64,000 bases of DNA from Rhizophagus clarus (GCA_015698045.1 BLAL01000049.1:62001-126000); one strand, 5' to 3'. Positions 19,477-31,517 are shown, counted from the stretch's first letter. Numbers and translations: made by a program. Notes: generated from the sequence alone by a model not told the origin.

Positions 19477-20028
19477 TTAGCAAAATGCTCGCGCTAGAGC
19501 CAATATATGTTCTGGCCCTAAAACACTAGTCTTGGTAAATGCATCATATAATGCACCCGGTCTATGCTTCGAAGGAGTTAAATTTGAATGATGGAGGAAT
19601 TTCATAAGCACGTCGTTCCTCCAAGTTTTCATCTCTTCTTGCTCCCAAGTTATTCCTATTAACGTAGTCAAGTTATCAATGGAATAGTTCATTTGGATTA
19701 GATTCTGGAGCGAAGATCGTTTATTTTTTTCTAGAGTAAATAGACTCATTCCTCCCATAACAGCAGACTCCACACCAATAATAAATTTTTCACGAATATC
19801 TGCTCTAATTGCTAAGACAGATAGAGGCGGAATTAGAGCTGGGTGGTAGAAGTCGGCTAAGGGATCCAGCTCAAATTCACCTACATATATGATTCCAATG
19901 TCTTCTAAATAATCTGAGAGTCTATCAACATATTTATAGCCTTCCCGAATCAACTTCTGGAATAGCTTTCTGTTTGGATCGATCCATCGGCCGGTTAGAA
20001 TGTTGAGTACTGTTTTTTCCGCGTTCAT
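19477..20028 (-). CDS. Hypothetical protein (183 aa)
   Basis: Intact frame on the minus strand from ATG 20028. It is mixed alpha/beta in character (FELDPLADFYHPALIPPLSVLAIRA, then GVESAVMGGMSLFTLEKN). No motif recognised. It is divergent from the zinc-binding gene at 20156 across 127 bp, the same divergent arrangement that the TIR zinc-binding genes have with the primase and polymerase genes. Confidence 0.5.
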   Translation of the reverse strand: MNAEKTVLNILTGRWIDPNRKLFQKLIREGYKYVDRLSDYLEDIGIIYVGEFELDPLADFYHPALIPPLSVLAIRADIREKFIIGVESAVMGGMSLFTLEKNKRSSLQNLIQMNYSIDNLTTLIGITWEQEEMKTWRNDVLMKFLHHSNLTPSKHRPGALYDAFTKTSVLGPEHILALARAFC

Positions 20029-20155
20029 AGATGATGATTTATGCTGTGGTATATGATTAATCGTTTACGATATACTTTTTCCACCACAGTTCAATTAGGA
20101 TTTTCTCATTTTGAAATTCGAATTCTATAATGTGAAAGGTGCAAGAATATAATAA

Positions 20156-20389
20156 ATGGAACGTCTTACCTGTCCCCACATTAAAAAAGATGGAAGTGTT
20201 TGTGGCCGTGTTTGCACTCGCTTGGTGGGATGCTCGCTCCACTGGAAATCAGGTGCAAATAATATGCTAAAATCTCCATGTAGAATATGCGATAAACCTA
20301 CATTATCTTATACAGGCTATTGCTCCAAGCATGCCAAAAAAATTTATCGTCGCCTCGAAAGAGAGAGACAACGAGTAAGTTTATCATGA
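20156..20389 (+). CDS. Small zinc-binding protein (77 aa), relative of the TIR protein
   Basis: Cysteine/histidine ligands C6, C16, C26, H29 and C42, C45, C56, H59 match the spacing of the TIR proteins at 9089-9415 and 44118-44444, and so does the PTxSxxGYCxxH stretch. The tail is basic (YRRLERERQR). A third, diverged family member in one element points to a functional role, perhaps nucleic acid binding. It ends in two consecutive TGA codons. Confidence 0.6.
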   Translation: MERLTCPHIKKDGSVCGRVCTRLVGCSLHWKSGANNMLKSPCRICDKPTLSYTGYCSKHAKKIYRRLERERQRVSLS

Positions 20390-20522
20390 TGATGCCTACT
20401 TGTATGATGGTCATAAACAAAAAATTTCTTGGCAAAACTTCCTGAACTCGGTTCAGGAAAAACACGTGATCATAATTTTTTATTTTGAATGCAAGTATAT
20501 AGTGATAAAAATATTTTCGAAA

Positions 20523-22043
20523 ATGACATCCGAGATTGACTTACTTAGGCAGGAAAACGCTAGACTTATGGTTGAGAATGCTGAGTTTAAGGCCAAGTAT
20601 GACGAGGCTAAGGATGAGATTACAAAGCTAAGGGCCGAGCTCAAGAGTAGAATCGAAGAATTAGAAAAGGCTAGAATAGATACTGTTGCCGAGAATACTA
20701 GACGTGATGTTGAAAATGTCAGGCGTGATGCTGAGAATGCTGAGCTTAAGTCTAGAGTTGCAAAGTTGGAAGAAGATTCTAGACATCCACGAAAGGATTC
20801 CTCTCCCGAAAAATCTGCTGACATACCAGACTCCATAGTAGCGAATGAAGTGATATCTGTCAATTCCAAGTCATCAGAGGAAAAGATGATGGACTCTTTT
20901 CTGGATGAAGTGAATAAGAAAATTGTTAGTGATGGGATAAGGCAGAGAAAGCGGGTTGAGAAGCTTGCAAAAGTGGAATCCATCTCCCCTGAAAAAGGTA
21001 AACAGGTATCTGTTGACAAAAAGACACTTCGCAAGAAAGAACAAAGGGAAAAATTCATTCAGGAAGTGTCCAGGAATGATTCGATACCTTCAGTATCTTC
21101 CCAAAGAGAATCGGATTCAAGCACCAATTGTTCCAATATTATAGATGAGCCAGGCTCGAATTCTTTGGATGTTTGCCTAGAGCAAACAGTACGAAGCTGT
21201 GATCCCTTAGCAGTAGAGATGGGAACGCCAACCTTTTCTCTTTTGTATGAAAAACTTTGTGATGCCGTAATCCTTGCTGATCGTGCGGTCCAAGAAGCTA
21301 TTATACGTTACTGTCAATTTGGAAAAGCTCTTATCCAGAGACGAAGTGAGATAGCATCTGAAAAACAAGTTGATCCGGAATCCAATGCTGTTAGTAGAAT
21401 TTTAAATGAGGAAGTTAGAGCTCAGCTTCCTGCAGATACTTCTGATGCACTTTTATGGAAAAGAATCGAGCAGGCCAAGAAACTCTGGAAGCTTTTTGAT
21501 GCAATAGGCATGGATAAAATTTATCGGATACATTCATTCTCTGTTAGCAGTATTTCAAAAATGACGTATAAAGACATTCAGTATATCATAGATAATATGT
21601 CAGTTGACTACAGCATTAAGATAGAATCGTCCACCTGTGCTCAGCCGAAAGAGACTTTGCTAAGTGATGAAAAAAATTCTGAATTGTCACATCCTGATCT
21701 CAGTTCAGGAAGTGATAAGAAAAATTCTGAGTTGTCACATACTAATACTTCAAAGTCTAAAGTAAATATTTCACCTGCATCTCAACCACCTATTCCTAGG
21801 ACTAATCCAACTTATGACCGCACCTATTTTCGCAACAAGATATTGGATCAATATCCTAATCTATATAAAGAATGTAGTTGTGAAAATTTCGATTATTATG
21901 GGATTACTGATGAGACATCATGCGGGGACTACATCTGCCCATTATGCAAATTAGGTCATGATGATGAAGAAATAGAAGGTGAGTATAAAGCCGGATCTTA
22001 CTTTATTAAATGTGAACAGCGTGAAATTGAGATAACTGCATAG
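20523..22043 (+). CDS. Coiled-coil protein with C-terminal zinc-ribbon-like domain (about 506 aa)
   Basis: The frame is open from 20400, but the first ATG is 20523, directly after an ATATTTTCG motif. Residues 1-90 are a heptad coiled coil with repeated ENAELKxR units. A Ser/Lys-rich linker follows, then a helical domain (about 235-345) with RAVQEAIIRYCQFGKAL and LWKRIEQAKKLWKLFDAIG, a pattern I know from many Rhizophagus proteins of unknown function. The last 75 residues contain CGDYICPLCKLGH and a GSYFIKC strand, a zinc-ribbon-like tail. The gene at 22206 has the same tail. Intact. Function unknown; oligomerisation is likely. Confidence 0.6.
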   Translation: MTSEIDLLRQENARLMVENAEFKAKYDEAKDEITKLRAELKSRIEELEKARIDTVAENTRRDVENVRRDAENAELKSRVAKLEEDSRHPRKDSSPEKSADIPDSIVANEVISVNSKSSEEKMMDSFLDEVNKKIVSDGIRQRKRVEKLAKVESISPEKGKQVSVDKKTLRKKEQREKFIQEVSRNDSIPSVSSQRESDSSTNCSNIIDEPGSNSLDVCLEQTVRSCDPLAVEMGTPTFSLLYEKLCDAVILADRAVQEAIIRYCQFGKALIQRRSEIASEKQVDPESNAVSRILNEEVRAQLPADTSDALLWKRIEQAKKLWKLFDAIGMDKIYRIHSFSVSSISKMTYKDIQYIIDNMSVDYSIKIESSTCAQPKETLLSDEKNSELSHPDLSSGSDKKNSELSHTNTSKSKVNISPASQPPIPRTNPTYDRTYFRNKILDQYPNLYKECSCENFDYYGITDETSCGDYICPLCKLGHDDEEIEGEYKAGSYFIKCEQREIEITA

Positions 22044-22205
22044 TCTTACCCCCTCAATCAAAGATTTCGGGGTGGGAGAAAAGTGATATATTTCTTACTT
22101 GCAGGCTCGCAGGCTCCGTATAACAGATAGGTTTTTTTCTCACCCTGCAGTTCGAAGAACAAAGGGGCGGGGATTTAAATTGATTGCAGTCATATAAAAA
22201 GGAAA

Positions 22206-22657
22206 ATGACTGAGTCTGATAAAATACTAACCGCCGAATATCTGGATTGGCATACCAAATTAATTGGATTACCAAGTATTTTGACAGATAAGATTCGTTC
22301 CAAATTATACAAAAGATATAAAAAACAAACTGGAAATGAGCCATGGCAACTAACAGAAGTACATGAATCAGAAGTTATAAATTCAAAGCCAGAAAAAGGG
22401 CCTATAACTTTTGAAGTCAGACCCGATCCAGAATTAATTATCAAATCCGTCTTAGAGTACTTCCCATACTTGAAATTCCGAAATAGTTTCAGAGGGATTG
22501 ATAATTATAATTTGCATCACCTCAGCCGTGGAGCTCACCATGCCCTATTTGTGATGGAAAACATGGGAATTATGGATTACATGGCGAATGGTATAAAAAT
22601 GGAACAGAATATTGTCTTTCTTGCTTCACTTCAAGCAAATTCGCGATTGTGGCTTAG
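22206..22657 (+). pseudogene. Frameshifted gene with the same C-terminal CPxC domain
   Basis: The frame from ATG 22206 reads ILTAEYLDWHTKLIGLP and later VLEYFPYL, like the 20523 product's ILDQYPNL. Near 22515 the expected continuation moves to another frame, where CPICDGKHGNYG, a GEW strand and CLSC follow and stop at 22657. A one-base indel therefore breaks it. It lies directly downstream of its relative and may be a partial duplicate. Confidence 0.55.
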
Positions 22658-22689
22658 ACCGGTCATGTTGAGATCGATCACCTAAAATG

Positions 22690-23537
22690 CGCAGTATGAT
22701 ATCTGGTTAAAATTATCAGACGAGATTTTAGGGGTAGAACTGTGCGACATGAGATTTAGCACTTTTTTTTGTCATCGGGACTAACCATTCCAAGGATCTC
22801 GTTACTAACCACGAATGCAAACAAATGAAACGGACTATTAGGTTAGGGTGATGGTACTATGAACATAGTGAGTATTGGAAGGTGGATGGAATAGACGCAA
22901 TAAGACTTTATCATGTATCATTGTATCCCGATCTGAGATCTGATATGTATTTTTTATTTACAATCAATAAAGCAAAGGTGCATTAAGCACAATATATTTA
23001 CATGATAATATTCCGCATAGTATGGCTGTGGGTATTGCTGAGATGATTGCTGTGTGAAAAAACTAACCATAACATCTTGTAGATGCGTAATATTCTCGAA
23101 CTTTCTTGCAGATATTCGTAATAATAATAAAAAAAGACCCTTTGTTGATCCAAGGGGTATGATCCCATATGGTTAGCGATCAAGGCTTTTATTATGTCTT
23201 TGAGCGAATCTGTTGATCTGATTTTCCATGATGCCATCATAATTCCCCCGAAGATTTATTCCAAATTCGATTCTTGGACGACTACAAGTCATATAAAAAG
23301 AAGGCAAGACAGTTAGTGAACCATTTTATCTGTCTTGCACAAATATAAGCAAAAATCAAGTGAACTAATAAAATCTACAAACTTACCAATATTTACATCG
23401 TTAATATTCATAACCAAATAAACGAGATTGTCTGCAAAGTAATTACAAGGTAGGTTGGTTATTGTTCAACTAGCTTCTTGAAACATGTCATCACGATGTT
23501 AATCAATCTTCCCGCCTCTATAGATGTCCCAAAATAA
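22690..23537. other. Intergenic DNA with gene-end remnants
   Basis: No convincing gene. A degraded copy of the 19297 gene-end block lies at 22915-22965 (TCATGTATC, CCCGATCTGA, then a T-rich tail), so another copy of the SAM-nuclease gene may once have ended here. Confidence 0.4.
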
Positions 23538-24079
23538 AACGGACATATTGCTCTTCTTACTATATATCGGCATTTTGATCTTCGCCGAGAAAATCGTGAT
23601 TGCCGGCACGTGTCAAATCAGCACAGTAAAATTGCTGATGTTCGTCACATGCTTTATATCCGGGGTAAATCAAACAACTCCCCGTGCCATGATTTGCGTA
23701 ATATCATGCTTTCGATACAAAAATCATTAAACAATTTTTTCAAGTATTTGACGGACTGGAATATTACAAAAATGAAATATAATGGTAAGGGTGAAATGAA
23801 ATAGATTATAAGTGTATTGTTTATTTTTTATCAAAAATTACGGAATATACTTATTTATTCTCTGCAGGTACTATAAGTTCTAAATTAATTCATCACGAAA
23901 TAGTTCTCTTGCGAAACTTAACCTTTTACATGATCTATGTGGGTGGGAGTGAAAAGAGTGATACGGAAATGCGAAAATATTATATGTATTATATGGAAAG
24001 GTTAGAGTGTAAGAAACTTATAGATAGCGATATTAGCGATAGAAACAAATTAGTTATAGAGAGCAAAGAAATAACTTGA
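23538..24079 (+). pseudogene. Two-exon gene remnant
   Basis: An open stretch (23538 to about 23784) ends at a GTAAGG donor, and a second (from 23872 after CTCTGCAG to TGA 24079) continues it in phase. Joined, they give about 150 residues containing NQHSKIADVRHMLY and a MRKYYMYYMERLECKKL helix. There is no ATG at the left end, so a first exon is missing or the gene is decayed. No family recognised. Confidence 0.3.
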
Positions 24080-24441
24080 TGCTGGGATTCGCATTAAATG
24101 GCCTAGGATCCGCGTACTCCCTCCCTCTTTGATAGCATCATACATTTCATTAGCTTTTCTCTCTAAAAAAAATTAATAAAGTTTCGCACGGGTGAATCCG
24201 ATATATAATAAATACTTAAGATGACTCGAATTTTATAATCATTTCTTATCAATCAGTATAAATAACCTAATACTTCGGACTTATAAAACGCGTTCTCATA
24301 ATAGTTTAATCAGATTTAAGACGCGTTCATATAGCTTAATTTTAAATCATATATAAATCTCTAGAAAATCATTTTTTTCTTTTAAAAGACTCATCGTTTC
24401 CTTTTCAACATTTATTTCTTAAATAATAAAATAAAAAAAAA

Positions 24442-26511
24442 ATGTATAAAGCAAGTTCTATCTTTACGAATATTAACGAACTTCCTTTCAATAATGAAGA
24501 AAGAACCAAGCTACGCATTTTTTTTGCTTACAACGACGCAACTAAAGTAGAAGCAATTCTTTCGACGATTACAGAAGATGAAGCGAAAGTTGAATTTTTG
24601 ATGGGATATGTTGACAAGTCAAGAGGTAAGCCCTTGCGCCATAATTGGTAACTTACTGTCACGGTGTCTTGTTCAGTAACTGACTTTGCCTTTTCTGGTC
24701 TCCTAACCCAATTTAGATGAACATCCAGGTAAGCCTTTGCGTCGTAATGATTGGTCAACTCGAACGTGACGCTTAACTAAACCTTTTTTGTCCATCTTAC
24801 GTGCCTAGGCAAATTTGCAAAAAAAGAGATCATTGAATTCTGGAAAAATCTTGATAGAGCGGAAATCATTTTCCAACTAAACGAATCATTGAGCTCTGAC
24901 TATCTCGAATACCTTGAAATCAAAGAGGAACAAGGTTTAGAGTTCAACTTGCGACCTGCAATATCTTCTAAAAATAATATATACGCTTGTAGGAGAAAAG
25001 ATATTAATCTCGATATGAATGTATGGTCAGCTGTAACCGAAGACTTTATAGGAGTTTTATGTCTACCAAATAATGTTTTTTTTCTGGGTGACAAAGGATT
25101 GGGATCATTCCTTCTAATTCGAAATTGCTATAAAGAGCTCACTACTGTGATGTTTGAACGTGATATATCTAAATTTGGATGTATTATCACAGGCACACCC
25201 GGCATAGGAAAAACGTATTTTGGGCTGTATCTTCTATATTGTATTCGTTTATGTCATCCAGATGCCACGATTGTCTGGCAATTAGCCGATTCAGATACTC
25301 ACCGATGCTATCAATTTATGCCAGACGGTAACGTTCTAGTTGGAGGCATAGCACAATTTTATGATTCAATTTCGAACGAGAACAACTATTACATTGTAGA
25401 TGCTCAGAAACCCGAGAAAAGTAGCGCATATGTTATTCTGTTGACGTCCCCGAAAGCAGAGTTATACAACTCACTATGGAAGTCAGAAGGTATTACCAAG
25501 TACTACATGCCGATCTGGAACGATGAAGAAATACTTACACTATGGAACGTCCATTATAAGGAAATGAAGGACGAAAATGGAGATACATTTACTAATGAAA
25601 AATTCGAGATGTTGATGGGAAGATGGGGTTTAATACCTCGAGTCCTTAAGAAGTGGAATGATGAGTTATATAGCGAAACAGAGTTTGATAAACTGATCAA
25701 TGAAGTTGATCTTATGAAGTGTTTAAAGTCTGTCAACGAGGAAGGAATGTCAAAGGACTCTGCAAGTGGCAGACTTATTCATATTGTTGTAGAACCAAAC
25801 TTTAGAAAATACAAATTTTGTTTTGCTTCATCATTTGTTTCGGATAGTTTGATAAATGCCTATGAGCGTTACCATCATTCTAGCGTTCGTGATTTTCTCC
25901 AAAGCAGTTACAGTGAGCCGAAAGCTTCTGGACTTCGAGGTAACCTTTTTGAGGATTATGCCCATAGGCAATTGCAAAAGGGCGGTACATTTAGAATTCG
26001 CGAACTTACTAAAGGAGTGACCTCAACAGAGATAATGGATAAAAAAATGGACAAACTAGATTACAATTGGTTTGATACGCTGAGGAATGTAGATGCAAAT
26101 TCTTATAATAGACCTCGATCAAAAATATTTGAATCGACAGATTCTTTTGTTTTTAATAGTCAAGAGAACACTTTAGACTTATTTCAAGTTACTGTATCAA
26201 AGGCTCATGGTGTAAAGGTAAGAATAAGCATAAATAATATATATTTTACTAGTTATTTTCTACTGTGGTGCTAATCTGTGGTTTTGTAGGTGAAAGGGTT
26301 AGAGAAAATCAAAACCCATGTGTGGAATGGTAATATAAAATTATATTTTGTGGTTCCGTCTGACAAATTCGACGATTATCCTTGGCAAAGCTATAGGGGT
26401 CTCAACAACCTTGTCAGTTATAGTCATTCACCATGGATCGATGATCTAAGACAATATGTGCTAGATATAAATTTACGTGAATTCTACAGTAATAATGATA
26501 ATAATGAGTAA
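24442..26511 (+). CDS. Crinkler/RHS-like P-loop NTPase with C-terminal nuclease-like domain (608 aa), four exons
   Basis: Exons 24442-24625, 24717-24728 (a 12-base microexon), 24809-26217 and 26290-26511 join in one frame. After a short helical start there is a P-loop NTPase: GTPGIGKTYFGLYLL is Walker A, and YYIVDAQ may be Walker B. A long helical region follows. The last 170 residues have RGNLFEDYAHR and NTLDLFQVTVSKAHG, the E...D-x-Q-V pattern of the restriction-endonuclease-like domain that ends Crinkler/RHS-type proteins. In fungi and oomycetes this family includes DNA-damaging or secreted effectors, but I see no signal peptide or LxLFLAK-type header. Intact, intron-rich and host-like, between virus-like genes, so probably captured cargo. 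Confidence 0.75.
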
Positions 26512-26879
26512 TGTGAAGTAGTTCGGGAGAAATGAATTATTATTTTATTATGTCAAATTTGCTTTTGCGTGACTTGGACGGATATTACAAATATAATTGA
26601 TGCTGTATTCATTAGATTAAATTTTTATAGTTGTAAAAAAAATATGTAATATAGCTAATTTCTTGTAATAATCTCAATCTGTATTTTATGCTTTGCTGAT
26701 GCGATAAAATATTTTTAATGTAGTAATCACTGATATATCATGCAAAATACTTTGTGACTATATTATTTTCAGAGATCTACATGTATATTCTATACCAGTA
26801 ATCAAATCTTTGGACACGAGATGATCATGTAAAAATGGCTTCCAGTGGACTGATGCACAGGTCCGCCTCTTTATTAACA

Positions 26880-27640
26880 AGCGTAAATAATGAAATGCTG
26901 AATACTACGGCCATCTAAAAAATATTAATCGAAAGTATTCAAACTTCAGTGGAACAGTGCAATGACAATCTTACAAGAGCTTATTACGTAAGTAGTAGAG
27001 ATGGTACTACTTCATGAAAGAAATTTTTGCAAAATAATAATAGTAATAATTTATCATTTTATTAGACGACACGTAACTGATTAGGAGAAAGTATTACACA
27101 GAGTTCTCTACGGAATTTCGGTATTGCTTTCTGCCATATATATTGTCACAAGAAGAGAATCTTCCCGAGGTCGTTGGCGAAGAACGAAGAAGCAACAGGA
27201 CGAATCTATTACGCAGTTATATTTATTAAACGAGGAACTTATTTGCATCACTGAAGGAAAGTAAAACCAGGAGGTCTTGGCTATTTTATGCAGAATGCGA
27301 AAGCTCCTACCACACGAATAAGAGAATGAAAGGCGTCTGAAGCATTTGAGGATGATTAAGATTACCTCTATGGGATTGTCACGACAGGTGAGATTTTTTT
27401 GGCCACGGTTGCGTAATGTAAGATGTTACTAACTCTCATCTATATTCCATGGATTGGCACTTCATCATGTATGCAAGAGAGGATTTATTGCACGAAAGCT
27501 GATTATCACATTGCCCTTACCGAAGATGGTGTGTTCGCCGAGATGTTAAAAAGGCTATGGAAATAATCATTGGTTTGTTGATGACTCTCCTGCTAGTAAG
27601 AGAACAAGGACAGAGAATTTTATTAAGAAATAGGTTTCAC
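26880..27640 (+). pseudogene. Decayed copy of the SAM-nuclease-like gene
   Basis: Scattered fragments align with exons 2 and 3 of the 18087-19296 gene. EELICITEG is followed by K and a stop, DYLYGIVTTG ends at a GTGAGA donor, and DWHFIM, YHIALTEDG and VKKAMEIIIGLL follow. Several stops and frameshifts interrupt it. It is followed at 27652-27705 by the same gene-end block. Only the nuclease half remains recognisable. Confidence 0.6.
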
Positions 27641-28062
27641 TCACCCTTGTACGTTTAATAGACATCATGTACTATGGGCTACGTCCTGAACTTTGTATTT
27701 ATTTTTCATTGCTCGCATGTATAGGAAGAATCTTCACACTTATCACCTGATATCGCGCCAAGTTAGCTCAATATCATATGATACCCGAATTTCTAGATCA
27801 AAGTTTTAGCACTTTTTTATATGAAGTATTGTAAAGTATGATTATCATACATATTAAAATAAATAATAAAGTTTCTGCCTAGTGTTTTTTAATCAATGTA
27901 TGCTACATGCGAGATGGTGTATGATTTGCGATGAGTCTGTATAAATTTGAAACGTGATATTCATTAGTATAAGTTGATAAAGAATCATTATAAATTGCCA
28001 AAACAGCTATAAATCAATAAAATCAGTGAAATTGCTACTATATAAATTGCTACACCTGTAAA

Positions 28063-28983
28063 ATGGGTAAAACTAACTATTCTGGTTTAAATCCTGTAGT
28101 AGTCCAGGCGCTAAACAATCTGCAATATAGGTATAGTAATGAAACCCCAGAAATGTGGTGTTCTCGTGTTCGTTATCCATTTAAGACACTTCTCGAATAT
28201 AACCCAAAATACTTCTCCAAGAATGGATTTATCCAGATGATTGAAAGATCATATATAGATGGGGAATTTAAACCTGGGAGATGCTCATTTCATATTTATT
28301 GCACTGTATGCGATTCCTTAGTAATTATCCCTGAAAATACCATCAAATGTGGCAATGATCACCTGAATAAATGTATTACTAAAACTGCTAAAATGTATTA
28401 TAATCCTATACGAAAGAATATGAAAAAAGGAGGAAGAGTAGCATTGCTTAGTCCTGATGAGATTGAAAAGATATATCTAGCATATGCGTTTAAGTACAGT
28501 AGAGGCTTGAATCATTATAGTTATGATTCACATGAATGTAGAAAAACTGTTGCATATCGCTTATTTAACAGTGCTAAACTTATCCAACAGACTTGGAGGA
28601 GATACAGGATGAGACCCAAATCATTGGCATCTCAAATTTGGGAAATGGTGAGAAATGATGGAACTCCTGATGATAAGAAGTATTTAGGTATGACTTCTCA
28701 TGTTCATTATTCTCTATATGATTGGGCAGTAGAGAAGAAAATACAATTATGGATTCGATTATGCAATGAAACATACAAAAATGTTTTAAAAATATTATAC
28801 CAGCGAGGCTATATAATCATTAGAGGTTCGGATTGGTCTAACCAACTAAAGTGGCTACAGAATCCTGATTATTATCGTATTGATAAAGATAACATTGAAT
28901 ATCTCATTAGAGTTACAGAATGTGAGAAATATAAGGATAATGCATGGAGTATAAAATCAATCTGTGAGCGTGTCGGATTATAA
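28063..28983 (+). CDS. Element protein with Cys/His site and IQ-like motif (306 aa)
   Basis: Intact paralogue of 5944-6777 in its first 110 residues (TPEMWCSRVRYPF, YCTVCDSLVIIP, DHLNKC). Residues about 170-215 contain AKLIQQTWRRYRMRP, an IQ-like motif, then IWEMVRNDGTPDDKKYLGMT, a segment I recognise from many Rhizophagus proteins of unknown function. The last 90 residues are helical and basic. Calmodulin binding is possible from the IQ-like motif. Its 3' flank (29000-29475) matches the left flank of the whole element. Confidence 0.6.
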   Translation: MGKTNYSGLNPVVVQALNNLQYRYSNETPEMWCSRVRYPFKTLLEYNPKYFSKNGFIQMIERSYIDGEFKPGRCSFHIYCTVCDSLVIIPENTIKCGNDHLNKCITKTAKMYYNPIRKNMKKGGRVALLSPDEIEKIYLAYAFKYSRGLNHYSYDSHECRKTVAYRLFNSAKLIQQTWRRYRMRPKSLASQIWEMVRNDGTPDDKKYLGMTSHVHYSLYDWAVEKKIQLWIRLCNETYKNVLKILYQRGYIIIRGSDWSNQLKWLQNPDYYRIDKDNIEYLIRVTECEKYKDNAWSIKSICERVGL

Positions 28984-29488
28984 TTCTTGCAATGAAATAA
29001 AATGTGTCGCCTGAATTTTTCAGATTGTCCAGCCACAATGCATGTAGCCATGTGTGACATAAATTAGCACGTTTTCGATCCTCGTTAAAGTATATATGAT
29101 GTAATGATTGATACACCGCAAATCATCTGTAACTCTGTGTGACTGCTTGTGCGACAAAATAATTTTTACACATATCCCCCGAAAATATTTCGAATTTTTT
29201 CCTCGCAGAATAGCATTTATTTATGAGTTTATTTCCTCCGGAGCTACAGGCTATTCCTACTAGATTCCGACAGCGACAAGCGCGAGTATATATTTATATA
29301 ATGTTACTAGACCTTTATTACTGAGCGTCGAGCAAGTGAAATAAAAAAAGTTCGTATATGCATATTCCCCAACGCCTTTGCAATGTTGAGATCTACAATG
29401 CACATTCCACATGCTCTTATTCTCTAACACAAAATTTTGGCGTAAAGTGCCTCGCATATTTCTCCTATCTCCCCCCCAACATGAAAAG

Positions 29489-29493
29489 AATGC
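29489..29493. other. Paralogous empty site for the element
   Basis: The DNA around AATGC here matches the left flank before 7451 (CCTATCTC..CCAA) and the right flank after 46044 (TGCGA..ATTTAAAAGGGCGG) as one continuous stretch, so it shows what the insertion target looked like. Confidence 0.7.
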
Positions 29494-29590
29494 GAATGTG
29501 AGAAATGGTGGCATTTAAAAGGGCGGTATGTATGTTTAAGTTATTGAAACTTCACATTATATCAATACACTTTTATTAATATTTTTTACC

Positions 29591-31383
29591 ATGTCGAATT
29601 TAGTAGCCAAGGTTGAAGCTCTTTTATTACAAGAATCATTCGATACTCTTTGTGGGGCATCCGTAGTCTATTTAACAATAGAGGATAATATTCTACCTCC
29701 ATATGACAAAGTACGGGAAATAGTTGACCGGGCGGTCAATTCATCGTTAGCGAAACTAACAGATCTTGGTCGAAGAACTAAGGTGCTAGAAATATTACCG
29801 CAGGTATGGCATAAATAAGATTTTTATTTCTGTTTCTTTAATGATGACGCTATAGTAGATGTTGGCTTTAGTTTTGGTATGTCATAGCTGAAGGTCAGGG
29901 AGTGCCGGCCCGGAAGAGCAATGTCTTAGGATGTTGAGGGTTTCTGCTCCTCTCTACTGTGCGTGACTATCCAGCCAAAATAATGATGATATGCCTTTTT
30001 AAAAATTCCTGAAAACATACGTGTGGTAGGAAATATAATTCATGAATTTAGAATGGGAATAATGTACCGGTACTTTTTTATCACATCTACTGTAGGTGGA
30101 GAGCGGATATATCAGTGTTCGCGGGCTAAAAGCATTAAAGGTATTGAATATAGATAGAGAATTACCTCTTGACCATACTCAGGAAGAAATAGAAGAGAAT
30201 CTTAATATGTTAAAATCTAAACTCGAGGTAACTACTATACCATTTGGGGATTTTTTTTATCCTTAAAACTAATAAGCTTTTGTGCTTAGCATCCTACAAC
30301 AGAAGCGGACATAAACCTTTATGGTTCACTTAAACAAAGTTTAGCGGGTATAGAATCTTCAGATCTCACATGGCGGGACCCTGAAGCAAGCATGGTTTTA
30401 AGTGATAATTCAGACATCGTGAAAAACTTGGGAAGTAGACAAAAAAACATCTTTGTGGAACCTCGAGAAAATATGAAATGTGCCTACCCGATTCAGTTGT
30501 CGCTAAGTGTGTTAATTTTGTGGAAGTTTTCAATAATACGAAGAATGCAAGGTCTATGAAGAACATACTTCACAATAAAAAATGGAAAGAAAGCGAGACA
30601 GATTTAGTAAAAATAACGGAACGTATTCTAGGCATAATGTAAGTTGCTTGCTTGTTCGAAAATTGATAGAACATCACTATATTAATCATGCTTTCTTTTA
30701 TCAGTAGTGAAATATGGAGCAATCCTGCATTTATGACCAGTACGTCCCGCAGTGAGCAGAGTGAAGGGACATACATTGCAGATGTCATAATTCCTCTACT
30801 TCGAACGAGTTTGAGCGATCTTCCGAATGGTACTATTTGTCTAAGCACGGCAGAACGCCAAAGTCTAGCAAGCAAAGCTCGGCGAAATCTTGGAATAAAT
30901 GAAGAGAGAATGGGAAAGAAACCTGATGTTATGGGCTTGCTGAAACAAAATGAAAAGATTATTGAGCTAATGTATACCGAATCATCACGTATCATATGTA
31001 GCAAATCAAAAAAAGAGGATGATGATGTAAAATTATGGAGGGAAACATTGGATGGTGCAAGTTTTGTAAGTGCGCTATGTAGACCGGCCGGAAATCAATT
31101 TGGGATTGTAGGGATTCAAGTCGCAGGTACAACTATGTATCTGAATATTCTTGTGAATGATCTGGCTGGTATACCAAGATACTTCCATCTAGATCATGCA
31201 GAAATTCCGTTATCCCCTCATCAGTCACGCCTGAAATCTCTTATTCGCTTACTACTAACCTTAAGAAATGTAATGATCGTGAATAAGAGTCTTCTAGTGC
31301 AGGCATTAGATCAAGCCACTTCTCATCCACCCCGAAATGTTAACCCAAGTCCTACCGTTTCCACGCCCCCATATAATAAGTAG
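29591..31383 (+). pseudogene. PD-(D/E)XK-like protein gene, four exons, one-base frameshift
   Basis: Exons 29591-29803, 30096-30227, 30290-30638 and 30705-31383 have good GT..AG borders. Exon 3 is one base short of keeping frame: it opens in one frame (ADINLYGSLKQSLAG) and must end in another (VVAKCVNFVEVFNN). A run of seven A at about 30441-30447 is the likely site. Exon 4 has KKPDVMGLL, then IIELMYTESSR and a DDDVKLWRE stretch, a pattern I associate with PD-(D/E)XK-like domains of Crinkler-related proteins. The start region after a TTTAAAAGGGCGG leader is shared with the decayed copy at 46153. If the A-run is an assembly error the gene is intact. Confidence 0.6.
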
Positions 31384-31517
31384 TTAGTGTAGAATTTTTT
31401 CGTGTATTTTAGCGTAGAAATATCATGTATTATAGGCTATGTAATTTATTAATAAAAAATCTCTTGGCAATTTTCCGAGACCGTGGGTCCCGCATTTTTT
31501 TCGTTTTTTACTTTTGA

